From Candidatus Eiseniibacteriota bacterium (GTDB taxonomy: Bacteria > Eisenbacteria > RBG-16-71-46), in NCBI GenBank assembly GCA_016710095.1, contig JADJLL010000001.1, forward strand, positions 62,001 to 126,000: 64,000 nucleotides of DNA, written 5' to 3'. Below the pieces are notes generated by a model. That model was not told the origin of the DNA, did no database searches, and saw only the letters and a list, made by a program, of their open reading frames with translations. Positions 1 through 7,725 of the stretch are shown in pieces. A program made the translations under genes and the position numbers. Position 1 is the stretch's first letter, and each line of letters starts with the position of its first letter.

Positions 1-327
1 CGCATCCTGAAACCCGGCGGCACGTTCTACGCCGACGTGGTGCCGCGCAAGTTCTCGGTCTATCGCGTGCGCGAGTATCCGCGCATGCGCCGCACCGAAT
101 GGTTCCTGCCCGGCGTTCCGGAGTCCGCGCACGGTCCCGAACGCTACGCGGACGCGCTCGCGCGGCTCGGCTGCGCCGCCGTGCGCTCGCAATGGGCCGG
201 GCTCTACCCGCCGCGTGCGTGGCCGGGTCTCGCGCGTCTCACGCGCCCGCTCGACGGCACTCCCGTCGCGGCCGCGCTCGGCTGGTACTTCATGATCGCC
301 GCGCGCCGCGGCGGAGCGCGCGCATGA
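1..327 (+). CDS. SAM-dependent methyltransferase, C-terminal fragment
   Basis: The frame is open from the first base, so the start lies outside the window. The visible part opens with an LKPGG motif, which in class I SAM-dependent methyltransferases sits on the strand after the catalytic loop, so only the C-terminal third is present. No substrate can be read from this part. Its stop overlaps the ATG of the next glycosyltransferase by 4 nt (ATGA), so it belongs to the same polysaccharide operon and may methylate a sugar or act on a glycan precursor; that role is inferred from context only. Confidence 0.6.
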   Translation, partial: RILKPGGTFYADVVPRKFSVYRVREYPRMRRTEWFLPGVPESAHGPERYADALARLGCAAVRSQWAGLYPPRAWPGLARLTRPLDGTPVAAALGWYFMIAARRGGARA

Positions 328-1520
328 GCGAGTCCCGCCTGCGCGTCGCGATCGACGCGCGTCCGCTGCAGAAGGGATTCCGCGATCACGCGGGGCGCGG
401 CATCGGCCGCTACGCGGTCGAGATCGTGCGCGCGCTCGCGCGCCGCGACGACCTCACGCTGGAGCTGTGGTTCGAGCCCGCGCTGCCCGTGCCGGACGAC
501 CGCGTGCCTTCCGGCGCGCACGTGCACCGCTTTCCGTCGCTGCACCTGCCGATGCGCGACCGGATCTCGCCGCAGCTGAGCGTGCCGCGCGGCGTGCGCG
601 CGAGCCGCGCCGACGTCTTTCACTTCCTCAGCCACGGCGACGCGCCCGCGCGCATGCCGCGCAACGCCGTGGTGACGATCCACGACGTCATCCTCGAGAT
701 CTTCGGGCACATGTACCCGACCGCGCGCACGCTCAAGTACCGGCTCGCGCGGACGCTCGAGGCGTGGGCGATCGAGTGCGCGCGCACGATCGTCGCCGAC
801 TCGAACGCCACGCGCGAGGACCTCGTGCGGCTGCATCACGTGCCCGCCGATCGCGTGCACGTCGCGCACCTGGGCGTGGATGCGTCGTTCGCGCCGCCCG
901 GCGCCGCCGCGGTGGACGCCGTGCGCGCCCGTCACGGGCTCGCCGGACCGTTCGTGCTGTACGTCGGCGGCATCGACGCGCGCAAGAACGTGCTCATGCT
1001 GCTCGACGCCTTCGCGCGCGCGCGGACGCGGGGCATGAGCGCGGGAGTGCCGCTCGTGTTCGCGGGGCGCATCGACCACGCGCCCGAGCTGCCGGCGCTC
1101 AACGAGCGCGCCGCCGCGCTCGGGATCGCCGACGCCGTGCGCTGGCTGGGCTTCGTGTCCGACGACGAACTGCCCGCGCTGTTCGCGGCCGCCGGCGTGT
1201 TCGCGTTCCCGTCGCTGTACGAAGGCTTCGGGCTGCCGCCGCTCGAGGCCATGGCGTGCGGCGCCGCCGTGGTGAGCAGCACCGGCGGCTCGCTCGCCGA
1301 GGTGGTGGGGGACGCGGCGCTCGTCGCGAATCCCAACGATCCCGCGGCGTTCGGCGCCGCGATCGCGCGCGTGCTGGCCGACGACTCGCTCGCCGCGGAC
1401 CTGCGCGAGCGCGGACGCCTGCGCGCCGCGACGTTCACGTGGGACCGCTGCGCCGACGACACCGTGCGCGCCTACCGCGCGTCGCTCGCGCGCGCGCCGC
1501 GCCAGGACGCGCGCTCGTGA
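324..1520 (+). CDS. GT4-family glycosyltransferase
   Basis: A 398-residue GT-B glycosyltransferase of family 4, expected to move a nucleotide-activated sugar onto a growing surface glycan at the cytoplasmic face of the membrane. The N-terminal half has the acceptor-side Rossmann fold with a glycine-rich loop (GRGIGRYAVE). The C-terminal half has LYVGGIDARKN and the diagnostic EX7E motif (EGFGLPPLE), which binds the donor sugar nucleotide. The ATG at 324 is chosen over an upstream in-frame ATG at 99 because it overlaps the previous stop (ATGA) and places the fold at the right distance. Its stop overlaps the GTG of the next gene. Donor and acceptor cannot be told from sequence. Confidence 0.88.
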   Translation: MSESRLRVAIDARPLQKGFRDHAGRGIGRYAVEIVRALARRDDLTLELWFEPALPVPDDRVPSGAHVHRFPSLHLPMRDRISPQLSVPRGVRASRADVFHFLSHGDAPARMPRNAVVTIHDVILEIFGHMYPTARTLKYRLARTLEAWAIECARTIVADSNATREDLVRLHHVPADRVHVAHLGVDASFAPPGAAAVDAVRARHGLAGPFVLYVGGIDARKNVLMLLDAFARARTRGMSAGVPLVFAGRIDHAPELPALNERAAALGIADAVRWLGFVSDDELPALFAAAGVFAFPSLYEGFGLPPLEAMACGAAVVSSTGGSLAEVVGDAALVANPNDPAAFGAAIARVLADDSLAADLRERGRLRAATFTWDRCADDTVRAYRASLARAPRQDARS

Positions 1521-2619
1521 GCCGCCCGCTCCACGTCGCGCTCGACGCGCGCAAGCTGCACGACGGCGGCATCGGCACGTACATCCGCGAGCTGCTCTCC
1601 GAGTACGCGAAAGCGCCCGGCGCCGACACGTTCACCGCGCTCGTCGAAGCCGAGGACGTCGCGCGCATTCCCGCGCCCGTGCGCACGCGCGTCGTGAGCG
1701 CGGGCAAGTATGGACTCGCGGAGCACTGGCGCGTGCCCGACGCGCGCGCGCGACCGGCGCGCAGCTGCTGCACGCGCCGCACTTCACGCTGCCGATGGGC
1801 TGGACGGGCCCGAGCGTGGTGACCGTGCACGACCTCATCCATCTCAAGATGTCGCGCTTCTACCCGCCGCACGTGCCCGTCGTCGCGCGCGCGATGATCG
1901 GCGCGGCGGTGAGCCGCGCGCGGCTCGTGCTCGCGGACTCGCAGTGCACGCGCGACGACCTGCGCGAGGTGTTCGGGCTTTCCGACGATCGCGTGCGCGT
2001 GGTGCCGCTCGGTGTGTCGGACGTGTACGCGCCGGCGAGCGAGGCCGAGTGCCGCGCGTACCGCGTGTCGCGCAACCTGCCCGAGGGCTACGTGCTCTAC
2101 GTGGGCGCGCGAAAAGGTCACAAGAACCTCTCGCTGCTGCTGCGCGCGTGGGCCGCGATGCCGGGCGGCGATCGCCCGCCGCTCGTGCTGTCGGGCGAGC
2201 CGTGGCGTTCCGACGATCCGCTCGCGCGCGAGGCCGAGGACTTGCGCGTGCTGGGGAGCATCCGGTTCTCCGGCCGTGCGCACGACGACGCGAGCGGCCG
2301 CATGCTTTACGCGAGCGCGTCGCTCTACGTGCAGCCCGCGTTCTACGAAGGCTTCGGCCTGCCGCCGATCGAAGCGATGGCGTGCGGCACGCCCGTGCTC
2401 TCGAGCGACGGCGGCTCGCTGCGCGAAGTCGCAGGCGGCGGCGCGGAGCTGTTGTCACCCGAAGCCCACGAGTCCTGGGCCGCGCGCATCCTCGCGCTGC
2501 TCGGCGACGGCGAGGCGCGCGCCGCGATGCGCGCGCGCGGGATCGAGCACGCGAAGCAGTATCGCTGGGACAAGACGGCGGCGATGACGCGCGAGGCGTA
2601 CGCGGACGCTTTGGGATAG
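1517..2619 (+). CDS. GT4-family glycosyltransferase, frameshifted
   Basis: A second GT4 glycosyltransferase, paralogous to the one before it. It starts at a GTG overlapping the upstream stop (GTGA). The N-terminus has the family pattern DARKLHDGGIGTYIREL; the C-terminal domain has LYVGARKGHKN and the EX7E motif EGFGLPPIE. The reading frame breaks between about 1738 and 1795: the first part reads in frame 2 and the remainder in frame 1, the break falling in an alternating GCGCGCGCG run. Restoring the frame gives about 366 residues, normal for the family. A sequencing error in the GC run is more likely than a pseudogene because both halves are intact. Confidence 0.82.
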
Positions 2620-2626
2620 AAGACGC

Positions 2627-2641
2627 GGCGCCTCCGGCGCC
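2627..2641. repeat. Short GC hairpin between convergent genes
   Basis: GGCGCC-TCC-GGCGCC forms a 6-bp stem with a 3-nt loop in the 43-nt gap between the converging glycosyltransferase and VOC genes. It may help terminate transcription, but there is no T run. The identical 15-mer occurs again at 57125-57139 inside a coding region, so it may simply be a common GC-rich motif. Confidence 0.3.
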
Positions 2642-2662
2642 GGTGTGCCGCGGCGCTGTGCG

Positions 2663-3061
2663 CTATCCCATCGCCCGCGCGAACGCGAGCACGTGCCCGT
2701 CGGGATCGCGCAGGTACGACGCCTCGTGTCCCCAGTCGCGCGGTGCGGGCGGCGAGAGTTCCGTGGCGCCCGCGGCGATCGCGCGTGCGTGCGCGGCCGC
2801 GACGTCGGCGACGAGCACGTACAGCTCCGCGCGCGGCGCGCCGTGCGCCGACGCCGGATCGGCGATCGCGTCACCGAGCAGCCGCCGGATGCCGGCTTCC
2901 GGCATGAGCCCGAGCACCGCCGTGTCCGAGAGCGCGAACTCCGTCATGCCCGGCACGTCGAGCCGCGGCGCGATGCCGAGCGCGTGCGCATAGAAGTCCG
3001 CGCTCGCGCGCTGGTCGCGCACGTAGAGAATGAAATGCGCGGCGGCGAACGGAGCGCTCAA
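2663..3061 (-). CDS. VOC-superfamily (glyoxalase/bleomycin-resistance-like) protein
   Basis: A 132-residue protein with the paired beta-alpha-beta-beta-beta modules of the vicinal oxygen chelate superfamily. The first module starts FILYVRDQRASADFYAHAL, the classic glyoxalase opening, and the last strand has YLRDPDGHVLAFA, which carries the usual C-terminal metal-ligand region. Family members include lyases, dioxygenases and antibiotic-binding proteins, so the reaction cannot be assigned. It overlaps the stop of nothing downstream but shares 4 nt with the sugar transferase upstream (ATGA at 3058-3061), so the two are co-transcribed, although no functional link is obvious. Confidence 0.75.
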   Translation of the reverse strand: MSAPFAAAHFILYVRDQRASADFYAHALGIAPRLDVPGMTEFALSDTAVLGLMPEAGIRRLLGDAIADPASAHGAPRAELYVLVADVAAAHARAIAAGATELSPPAPRDWGHEASYLRDPDGHVLAFARAMG

Positions 3062-4455
3062 TGCGCGCTCGCGTCGCGGAACACGCGGCCGACCGTGAGC
3101 AGCAGGATGCGCACGTCGAACACGAGCGACCAGTGCTCGATGTAGTAGAGGTCGTACTGGATGCGCTGCTCGAGCGGCGTGTCACCGCGCAGGCCGTTGA
3201 CCTGCGCCCAGCCCGTCATGCCCGCGCGCACGTGGTGGCGCAGCATGTAGCGCGGGATCGAGCCGCGGAAGCGGTCCACGTGCTCGGGCTGCTCGGGGCG
3301 CGGGCCGACGAGCGACATGTCGCCGACGAACACGTTCCAGAGCTGCGGCAGCTCGTCGAGCGACAGCTTGCGCAGCGTCGTGCCGAGCTTCGTGCGGCGC
3401 GGATCGTCCGCCGTGGTCCAGTTGCCGCCCTGCGCTTCGGCGCCGACGCGCATGCTGCGGAACTTGATCATGCGGAACCGGCGGCCGTTCAGGCCGACGC
3501 GCTCCTGCGTGTAGAGCACCGGCCCCGGCGAGTCGAGCCGCACGAGGATCGCGAGCACGAGCAGCACGGGCGAGATCACGATCAGTCCGATGCCGGAGCC
3601 GACGACGTCGAACAGCCGCTTCACGACGGCGTTCCAGCCTTGCTCGGGGCTCTCGGTGACGAGCACGACCGGCATGCCGTCGAAGTCCTCGACGCTCGGG
3701 TTGAGGCGATAGGCCTGCGACAGATCGGGCACGAGGCGCACGGCGGCGGTGGAGTCGGCGAGCAGCTGCAGCGCGCGCTCTTCGGCCTGCCACTCGGGGC
3801 GCGCGAGCGCGAGGTAGAGGATCTCGATGCCGTGCTCCTCGGTGAGGCGCGGCAGGTCGTCGATCACGCCGATCACCTTGGCGCCGTTCACTTCGGTGCC
3901 GACGAGCGCCGGGTCGGCGGCGACGAGGCCGTGCACGGCGAGGCCGAAATCGCGATGGCTCCGGATCTTCGCGAGCACGAGTTCGGCGAGCGGGCCCGTT
4001 CCGACGATGAGCACGTGGCGCAGGTTGCGGCCGCTGCGCCGCACCGAGCGCAGCCAGATGCGCAGCACGAGTCGCGACAGCGTGAAGAGCGCCATCGCGG
4101 TCACGAAGAAGAGCGCGATCGTGATGCGCGACAGTTCGCCGCGCACGAAGTACGAGCCGAGCGCCGCGAGCGCCGACGTGACGGCGAGCGACTGCGCGAG
4201 CGCGAGCAGCTCGTGCCCGAGCCGCGCGGTGCGCGCCGAGCGATAGAGCCGGAACGATCGGAGCACGAGCAGCGCCGTGGGCACGAGCACCGCGCACGCC
4301 CACAGGTAGAGCCGCACGGGCGGCACGCCGAGCGGCGCCTCGATCGGCAGCGCGAAGAAGCGCAGCCAGTAGGCGAGCAGCCAGGCCGCCGCGACCAAAG
4401 CGGCGTCCAGCACGAACATGGCGGAGGCGAACAGCTGTCGGCTGCGGGCGAACAT
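3058..4455 (-). CDS. Polyprenyl-phosphate sugar-1-phosphate transferase (exopolysaccharide initiation)
   Basis: A 465-residue membrane enzyme that transfers a hexose-1-phosphate from a UDP-sugar to undecaprenyl phosphate, the first step of exopolysaccharide or O-unit synthesis. Four to five N-terminal membrane helices are followed by a Rossmann-like CoA-binding domain (HVLIVGTGPLAELV, from about residue 145) and a C-terminal bacterial sugar transferase domain from about 280 (KRLFDVVGSGIGL). The catalytic domain shows its hallmarks KFRSM, LRKLSLDELPQLWNV, DMSLVGPRPE and RAGMTGWAQVNG. This is the WbaP/WcaJ/EpsE architecture. With the glycosyltransferases on the opposite strand it indicates a surface-glycan locus. 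Glucose or galactose specificity is not determined. Confidence 0.9.
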   Translation of the reverse strand: MFARSRQLFASAMFVLDAALVAAAWLLAYWLRFFALPIEAPLGVPPVRLYLWACAVLVPTALLVLRSFRLYRSARTARLGHELLALAQSLAVTSALAALGSYFVRGELSRITIALFFVTAMALFTLSRLVLRIWLRSVRRSGRNLRHVLIVGTGPLAELVLAKIRSHRDFGLAVHGLVAADPALVGTEVNGAKVIGVIDDLPRLTEEHGIEILYLALARPEWQAEERALQLLADSTAAVRLVPDLSQAYRLNPSVEDFDGMPVVLVTESPEQGWNAVVKRLFDVVGSGIGLIVISPVLLVLAILVRLDSPGPVLYTQERVGLNGRRFRMIKFRSMRVGAEAQGGNWTTADDPRRTKLGTTLRKLSLDELPQLWNVFVGDMSLVGPRPEQPEHVDRFRGSIPRYMLRHHVRAGMTGWAQVNGLRGDTPLEQRIQYDLYYIEHWSLVFDVRILLLTVGRVFRDASAH

Positions 4456-4546
4456 GTGGCGGGGAGACTAGTGCATGGGGCGCGGGGGGCGGAAACGGCA
4501 GGGCGTGCCGGCCAGTTTTCGGGAGCGCCGCGCGTAGTTCGGGTGT

Positions 4547-5275
4547 ATGCCTTCCCACATGGACACGCACCGCTCGGTCGTCACGCGCGCGATCGCTCCC
4601 GCCCTCGTCGCGCTGCTGCTCACCTCCGGCTCGCTCGGTTGCTCGAGCACGAAGACCGTCGCGCCGTCCGCCGACACCGGTCCGGCGCCGGACTCGCCGG
4701 CCAACGCCGTCCATCGCATCGAGTGGACGTGGAACCGGCTCGACCCGAGCGCGCTCGATCTCGTGACGGAAGACTTCGTCTTCGCACTCGCGGAAGGGGA
4801 CTCGGCCGGCCAACCCTGGCACGGGAGCCCGTGGACGCGGGCCGTCGAGGTGGCGGCGCTCACGCGCATGTTCGACACGACCGCGGCCGTGCCGCGGATG
4901 CGCCAGCTGACGCTGCAGCTCGACCGGACCATGATCGCGCTGCCCGACCCGCGCCCGGGCAAGAACAACAAGTGGCATCGCACGATCCGCTCGCACGTGG
5001 ATCTCACGGCGAAGCTCGACATCAGCGGTGGTCTCGACGTCTGGATCGTGACCGGCAACGCGCTCTTCTTCCTCGTGCGCGGGGATTCCGCCGCGATTCC
5101 CCCGGAGCTGTTCGCGCGGGGTGTCCGCCCCGACTCGACGCGCTGGTGGGTCGAGCGCTGGGAGGACGAGACGCTTTCGGGAGGCGCCGCCTTGCGCCCG
5201 GAGCCCGCACGCAACCTCACGCTCGGGATGCTGAAGAGCCTGTTTCTTCCCGCACTGCCCGCGCTCCGGCGCTGA
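4547..5275 (+). CDS. Predicted lipoprotein, tandem paralogue copy 1
   Basis: A 242-residue protein with a lipoprotein signal peptide: a basic N-terminus, a hydrophobic stretch and the lipobox LTSGSLGC, with the cysteine near residue 32. The mature part is unrecognised. It begins with a helix-like HRIEWTWNRLDPSALDLV that resembles the first helix of NTF2/SnoaL-like folds; this is only a suggestion. It has conserved blocks DPRPGKN and STRWWVERWEDET shared with the next gene. An alternative start is the in-frame ATG at 4559. The upstream 40 nt are also repeated before copy 2, showing a tandem duplication. Confidence 0.75.
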   Translation: MPSHMDTHRSVVTRAIAPALVALLLTSGSLGCSSTKTVAPSADTGPAPDSPANAVHRIEWTWNRLDPSALDLVTEDFVFALAEGDSAGQPWHGSPWTRAVEVAALTRMFDTTAAVPRMRQLTLQLDRTMIALPDPRPGKNNKWHRTIRSHVDLTAKLDISGGLDVWIVTGNALFFLVRGDSAAIPPELFARGVRPDSTRWWVERWEDETLSGGAALRPEPARNLTLGMLKSLFLPALPALRR

Positions 5276-5320
5276 CCCTCGCCGGTCACTTTTCGGGAGC
5301 GCGGCCCGGCGTACGGGTGT

Positions 5321-6037
5321 ATGCCTTCCCACATGGACACGCACCGCTCGGCTTTCGCGCGCGTGATCGCTCCCGCGCTCGTCGCGATTCTGCTCACCTC
5401 CGGCTCGCTCGGTTGCTCGAGCAGTTCCTCGGTCTCTCCCGGCTCGAACCCGCCGCCGAATGCGAACTCGCCCGTGAACCTCGTGCGCCGGATCGAGTGG
5501 GACTGGAACCAACGCTCGGACGACTACGTGAAGCTGCTCACGGCCGACTTCCGGTACGTGCCGGCCGAGGGTGATTCCGCCGGGAACACCGAAACGATCT
5601 GGGATCGCGGGACCGAGAGCTTCGTCGCGCAGCGCATGTTCGCGCGCTCGGGCTCGTGGCCGCAGATGAACAGCCTTTCGTTCCAGCTGGAGCGCGGCGA
5701 GTGGATCGCGTCGCCCGATCCGCGCCCGGGCAAGAACCCGCGCTGGCACAAGGTCGTGTCCTCGAACGCCGAGGTCTCGGCGAACTTCACGTTCGGCGGC
5801 CCCTCGCCCGAGGTCTACCTGCTCACCGGGCACTTCACGTTCTATTGCGTGCGCGGGGACTCGGCGCGGATCCCCCTGGACCTCCAGTGGGAAGGGGTGA
5901 CCCCGGACTCGACCCGATGGTGGATCGAGCGCTGGGAGGACGAGACGATCTCGACGACCGAGCCCGGAATGCACCCGAACCCGGCCCGGACCACGACGTT
6001 CACGGGGCTGAAGAACCAGTTCCTGCCCGTCCGATAG
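5321..6037 (+). CDS. Predicted lipoprotein, tandem paralogue copy 2
   Basis: A 238-residue paralogue of the preceding gene. The first ten residues are identical and the signal peptide nearly so, with the same lipobox LTSGSLGC. The mature domain has diverged but keeps the blocks RRIEWDWNQR, SPDPRPGKN, CVRGDSARIP and STRWWIERWEDET, and ends alike. Exported lipoprotein anchored in the inner or outer membrane; function unknown. The divergence between copies suggests an old duplication under different selection. It is followed by a perfect hairpin at 6045-6063. Confidence 0.75.
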   Translation: MPSHMDTHRSAFARVIAPALVAILLTSGSLGCSSSSSVSPGSNPPPNANSPVNLVRRIEWDWNQRSDDYVKLLTADFRYVPAEGDSAGNTETIWDRGTESFVAQRMFARSGSWPQMNSLSFQLERGEWIASPDPRPGKNPRWHKVVSSNAEVSANFTFGGPSPEVYLLTGHFTFYCVRGDSARIPLDLQWEGVTPDSTRWWIERWEDETISTTEPGMHPNPARTTTFTGLKNQFLPVR

Positions 6038-6044
6038 GCGTCAC

Positions 6045-6063
6045 ACCCGCGAAAATCGCGGGT
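6045..6063 (+). terminator. Stem-loop after the lipoprotein pair
   Basis: ACCCGCGA-AAA-TCGCGGGT is a perfect 8-bp inverted repeat with a 3-nt loop, 7 nt past the lipoprotein stop. No T run follows, so it may act weakly or with Rho. Confidence 0.5.
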
Positions 6064-6182
6064 CCGGTGCGGTCGGGCTCCGCCGCGGCGCCCCCGAGGC
6101 GCGGCCGACCCGGCCGAGGGCGGCCCCCGGAAGATTCCGCCCCCGGACCCGCACTTTTTCGCCTTTCCGGTCCCCAGACGGC

Positions 6183-6212
6183 TTGGCGGGAGCGCGGACT
6201 GTCGGCTATAGT
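6183..6212 (+). promoter_or_regulatory. Promoter for rplS
   Basis: TTGGCG, an 18-nt spacer and TATAGT lie about 58 nt before the rplS start, a good sigma-70-type match. It shows rplS has its own promoter here. An AGAAAGGAG ribosome-binding site follows just before the ATG. Confidence 0.65.
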
Positions 6213-6270
6213 CCGCCGCCGCATACGCAGGCCCGTCCCACGGGCTCGATAGACGAGAAAGGAGCCCGCC

Positions 6271-6636
6271 ATGGGCCTCATCGAGAAGATCGAAAACACC
6301 CAGCTCAAGTCCGACGTTCCGGACCTTCGCCCCGGCACCACTGTCGAGGTGAGCGTTCGAGTCGTCGAAGGTGACAAGACCCGCCAGCAGAAGTTCAAGG
6401 GCGAGGTGACCAACATTCGCGGCGCCGGCATGCGCAAGACGTTCACGGTCCGCAAGATCTCCGAGGGCATCGGGGTCGAGCGCACGTGGCCGATCCACTC
6501 GCCGTCGATCGCCGACATCAAGGTCCTCGGCCAGAAGGCGGTTCGCCGCGCGAAGCTCTTCTATCTGCGCAAGAAGAAGGGCAAGTCGGCGCGTCTGAAG
6601 GAAAAGGCCATTCCGGGCGTCAACACCCCGAAGTAA
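6271..6636 (+). CDS. rplS: 50S ribosomal protein L19
   Basis: A 121-residue protein covering the full bacterial L19. It carries the family motifs LRPGTTVEVSVRVVEGDK, IRGAGMRKTFTVRKIS, GVERTWPIHSPSI and the C-terminal basic block VRRAKLFYLRKKKGKSARLKE. L19 sits at the 30S-50S interface of the ribosome. A strong AGAAAGGAG site lies 8 nt upstream of the ATG. The stop overlaps the ATG of rnhB (TAATG), so rplS and rnhB are translationally coupled; the rplS-rnhB-yraN order is common in bacteria. The usual upstream partners rpsP, rimM and trmD are not adjacent. Confidence 0.97.
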   Translation: MGLIEKIENTQLKSDVPDLRPGTTVEVSVRVVEGDKTRQQKFKGEVTNIRGAGMRKTFTVRKISEGIGVERTWPIHSPSIADIKVLGQKAVRRAKLFYLRKKKGKSARLKEKAIPGVNTPK

Positions 6637-7265
6637 TGCAGCCGCACTGGCGACTGCTGGCGCGCGCCGAGGCCGAGATGGCCGGAACGCGAACCACGGT
6701 GGCCGGAGTGGACGAAGCCGGACGCGGGCCATTGGCCGGTCCGGTGGTCGCCGCCGCGGTGGTGCTGGACCTGTCGCTGGAATGGGACGGTCTGGACGAC
6801 AGCAAGCAGCTCACCGCTGCCAAGCGAGAAAAACTTTACGCGCGAGTCCTGCAAGGGGCTCGCGCGTTTCGTTGGTGTGTGGTCGGTCCGCGCGCCATTG
6901 ACCGCGACAACATCCGCCGCGCGACGCTGTACGCGATGTCGCGCTCGGTGCGCGGGCTGTCGCTGAAGCCCGAGCTCGTGCTGGTGGACGGCAAGGACAC
7001 GGCGCCCGGGCTCACGTGCGAGCAGCGCGCGGTGGTGGACGGCGACGCGACGTGCCTGTCGATCGCCGCTGCGAGCATCCTGGCCAAGGTGGTGCGCGAC
7101 CGGATCATGACGCGGCTCGACCGCGTGTGGCCGGCCTACGGCTTCGCGAAGCACAAGGGCTACGGCAGCGCCGACCACATGGCGGCGATCCGCGAGCACG
7201 GACCCTGTCCGGCGCACCGGATGAGCTTCGCGCCGATGAACTCGCTGGAGCTGCCGCTGGTGTGA
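6636..7265 (+). CDS. rnhB: Ribonuclease HII
   Basis: A 209-residue type 2 RNase H that cuts the RNA strand of RNA-DNA hybrids and removes single ribonucleotides misincorporated in DNA. The catalytic carboxylates are visible: D26 and E27 in GVDEAGRGPLAGP, D118 in LVLVDG and D137 in VVDGDA. Further signatures are LDDSKQL and SIAAASILAKVVRD. The ATG at 6636 is chosen because it overlaps the rplS stop and gives the usual distance to the DEAGRG motif; a longer in-frame start at 6486 lies inside rplS. Coupled with rplS. Confidence 0.96.
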   Translation: MQPHWRLLARAEAEMAGTRTTVAGVDEAGRGPLAGPVVAAAVVLDLSLEWDGLDDSKQLTAAKREKLYARVLQGARAFRWCVVGPRAIDRDNIRRATLYAMSRSVRGLSLKPELVLVDGKDTAPGLTCEQRAVVDGDATCLSIAAASILAKVVRDRIMTRLDRVWPAYGFAKHKGYGSADHMAAIREHGPCPAHRMSFAPMNSLELPLV

Positions 7266-7362
7266 GGCGGGGGCCGGCGCCGGGCGGAGGCATGACGCCC
7301 GTGCCCGCGGGCCCGTGCTACATTCCCGCGCACTGCACTCGCCCCCGCATCGCAGGTGAGTC

Positions 7363-7713
7363 ATGGGGTTCGCGCAGGATCGCGGCCGCGCCGCAGAGGC
7401 GATGGCCGCGTCGTATCTGGAACTGATGGGCTGCCGCGTGGTCGCGCGCAACGCGCGACTGGGCGGTGTCGAGGTGGATCTCGTGGTGGAAGACTGCGGG
7501 GACACCGTGATCGCCGAGGTGCGCATGCGCGCGCGTGGCGACTACGGCGGCGCCGCGCTCACCGTGGACCATCGCAAGCAGCAACGGCTCGTGCGCGCGG
7601 CCCACGCGCTCGAGCAGCAGGGCGCACGCCGGGTGCGCGTGGACGTCGTGGCGGTGGACATCACGCCCGACGGCGCGACGCTCACGCACTACCGGAACGC
7701 CGTGATGGAGTGA
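7363..7713 (+). CDS. YraN/UPF0102 family endonuclease-like protein
   Basis: A 116-residue protein of the UPF0102 (YraN) family, which has a restriction-endonuclease-like fold related to Holliday-junction resolvases. Family features visible are GRAAEAMAASYLELMGCRVVARN, the catalytic-type GVEVDLVVEDCGDTVIAEVRMR segment (E-D...E-x-R) and the DHRKQQRLVRAA helix. In many members the E-V-K triad has Lys where this protein has Arg (EVRMR), a point of interest. It follows rnhB, its usual neighbour. Cellular role of the family is still unclear. Confidence 0.85.
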   Translation: MGFAQDRGRAAEAMAASYLELMGCRVVARNARLGGVEVDLVVEDCGDTVIAEVRMRARGDYGGAALTVDHRKQQRLVRAAHALEQQGARRVRVDVVAVDITPDGATLTHYRNAVME

Positions 7714-7725
7714 GCACCAGAGCAC

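Noticed and set aside
1738..1795. Programmed ribosomal frameshift in the GT4 gene
   Set aside because: No slippery heptamer with downstream structure is evident, and many other genes in the window show similar breaks at GC runs.
3061..5574. Long plus-strand open frame opposite the sugar transferase
   Set aside because: Arg/His-rich shadow of a well-supported minus-strand gene, then runs into the lipoprotein region without a domain.
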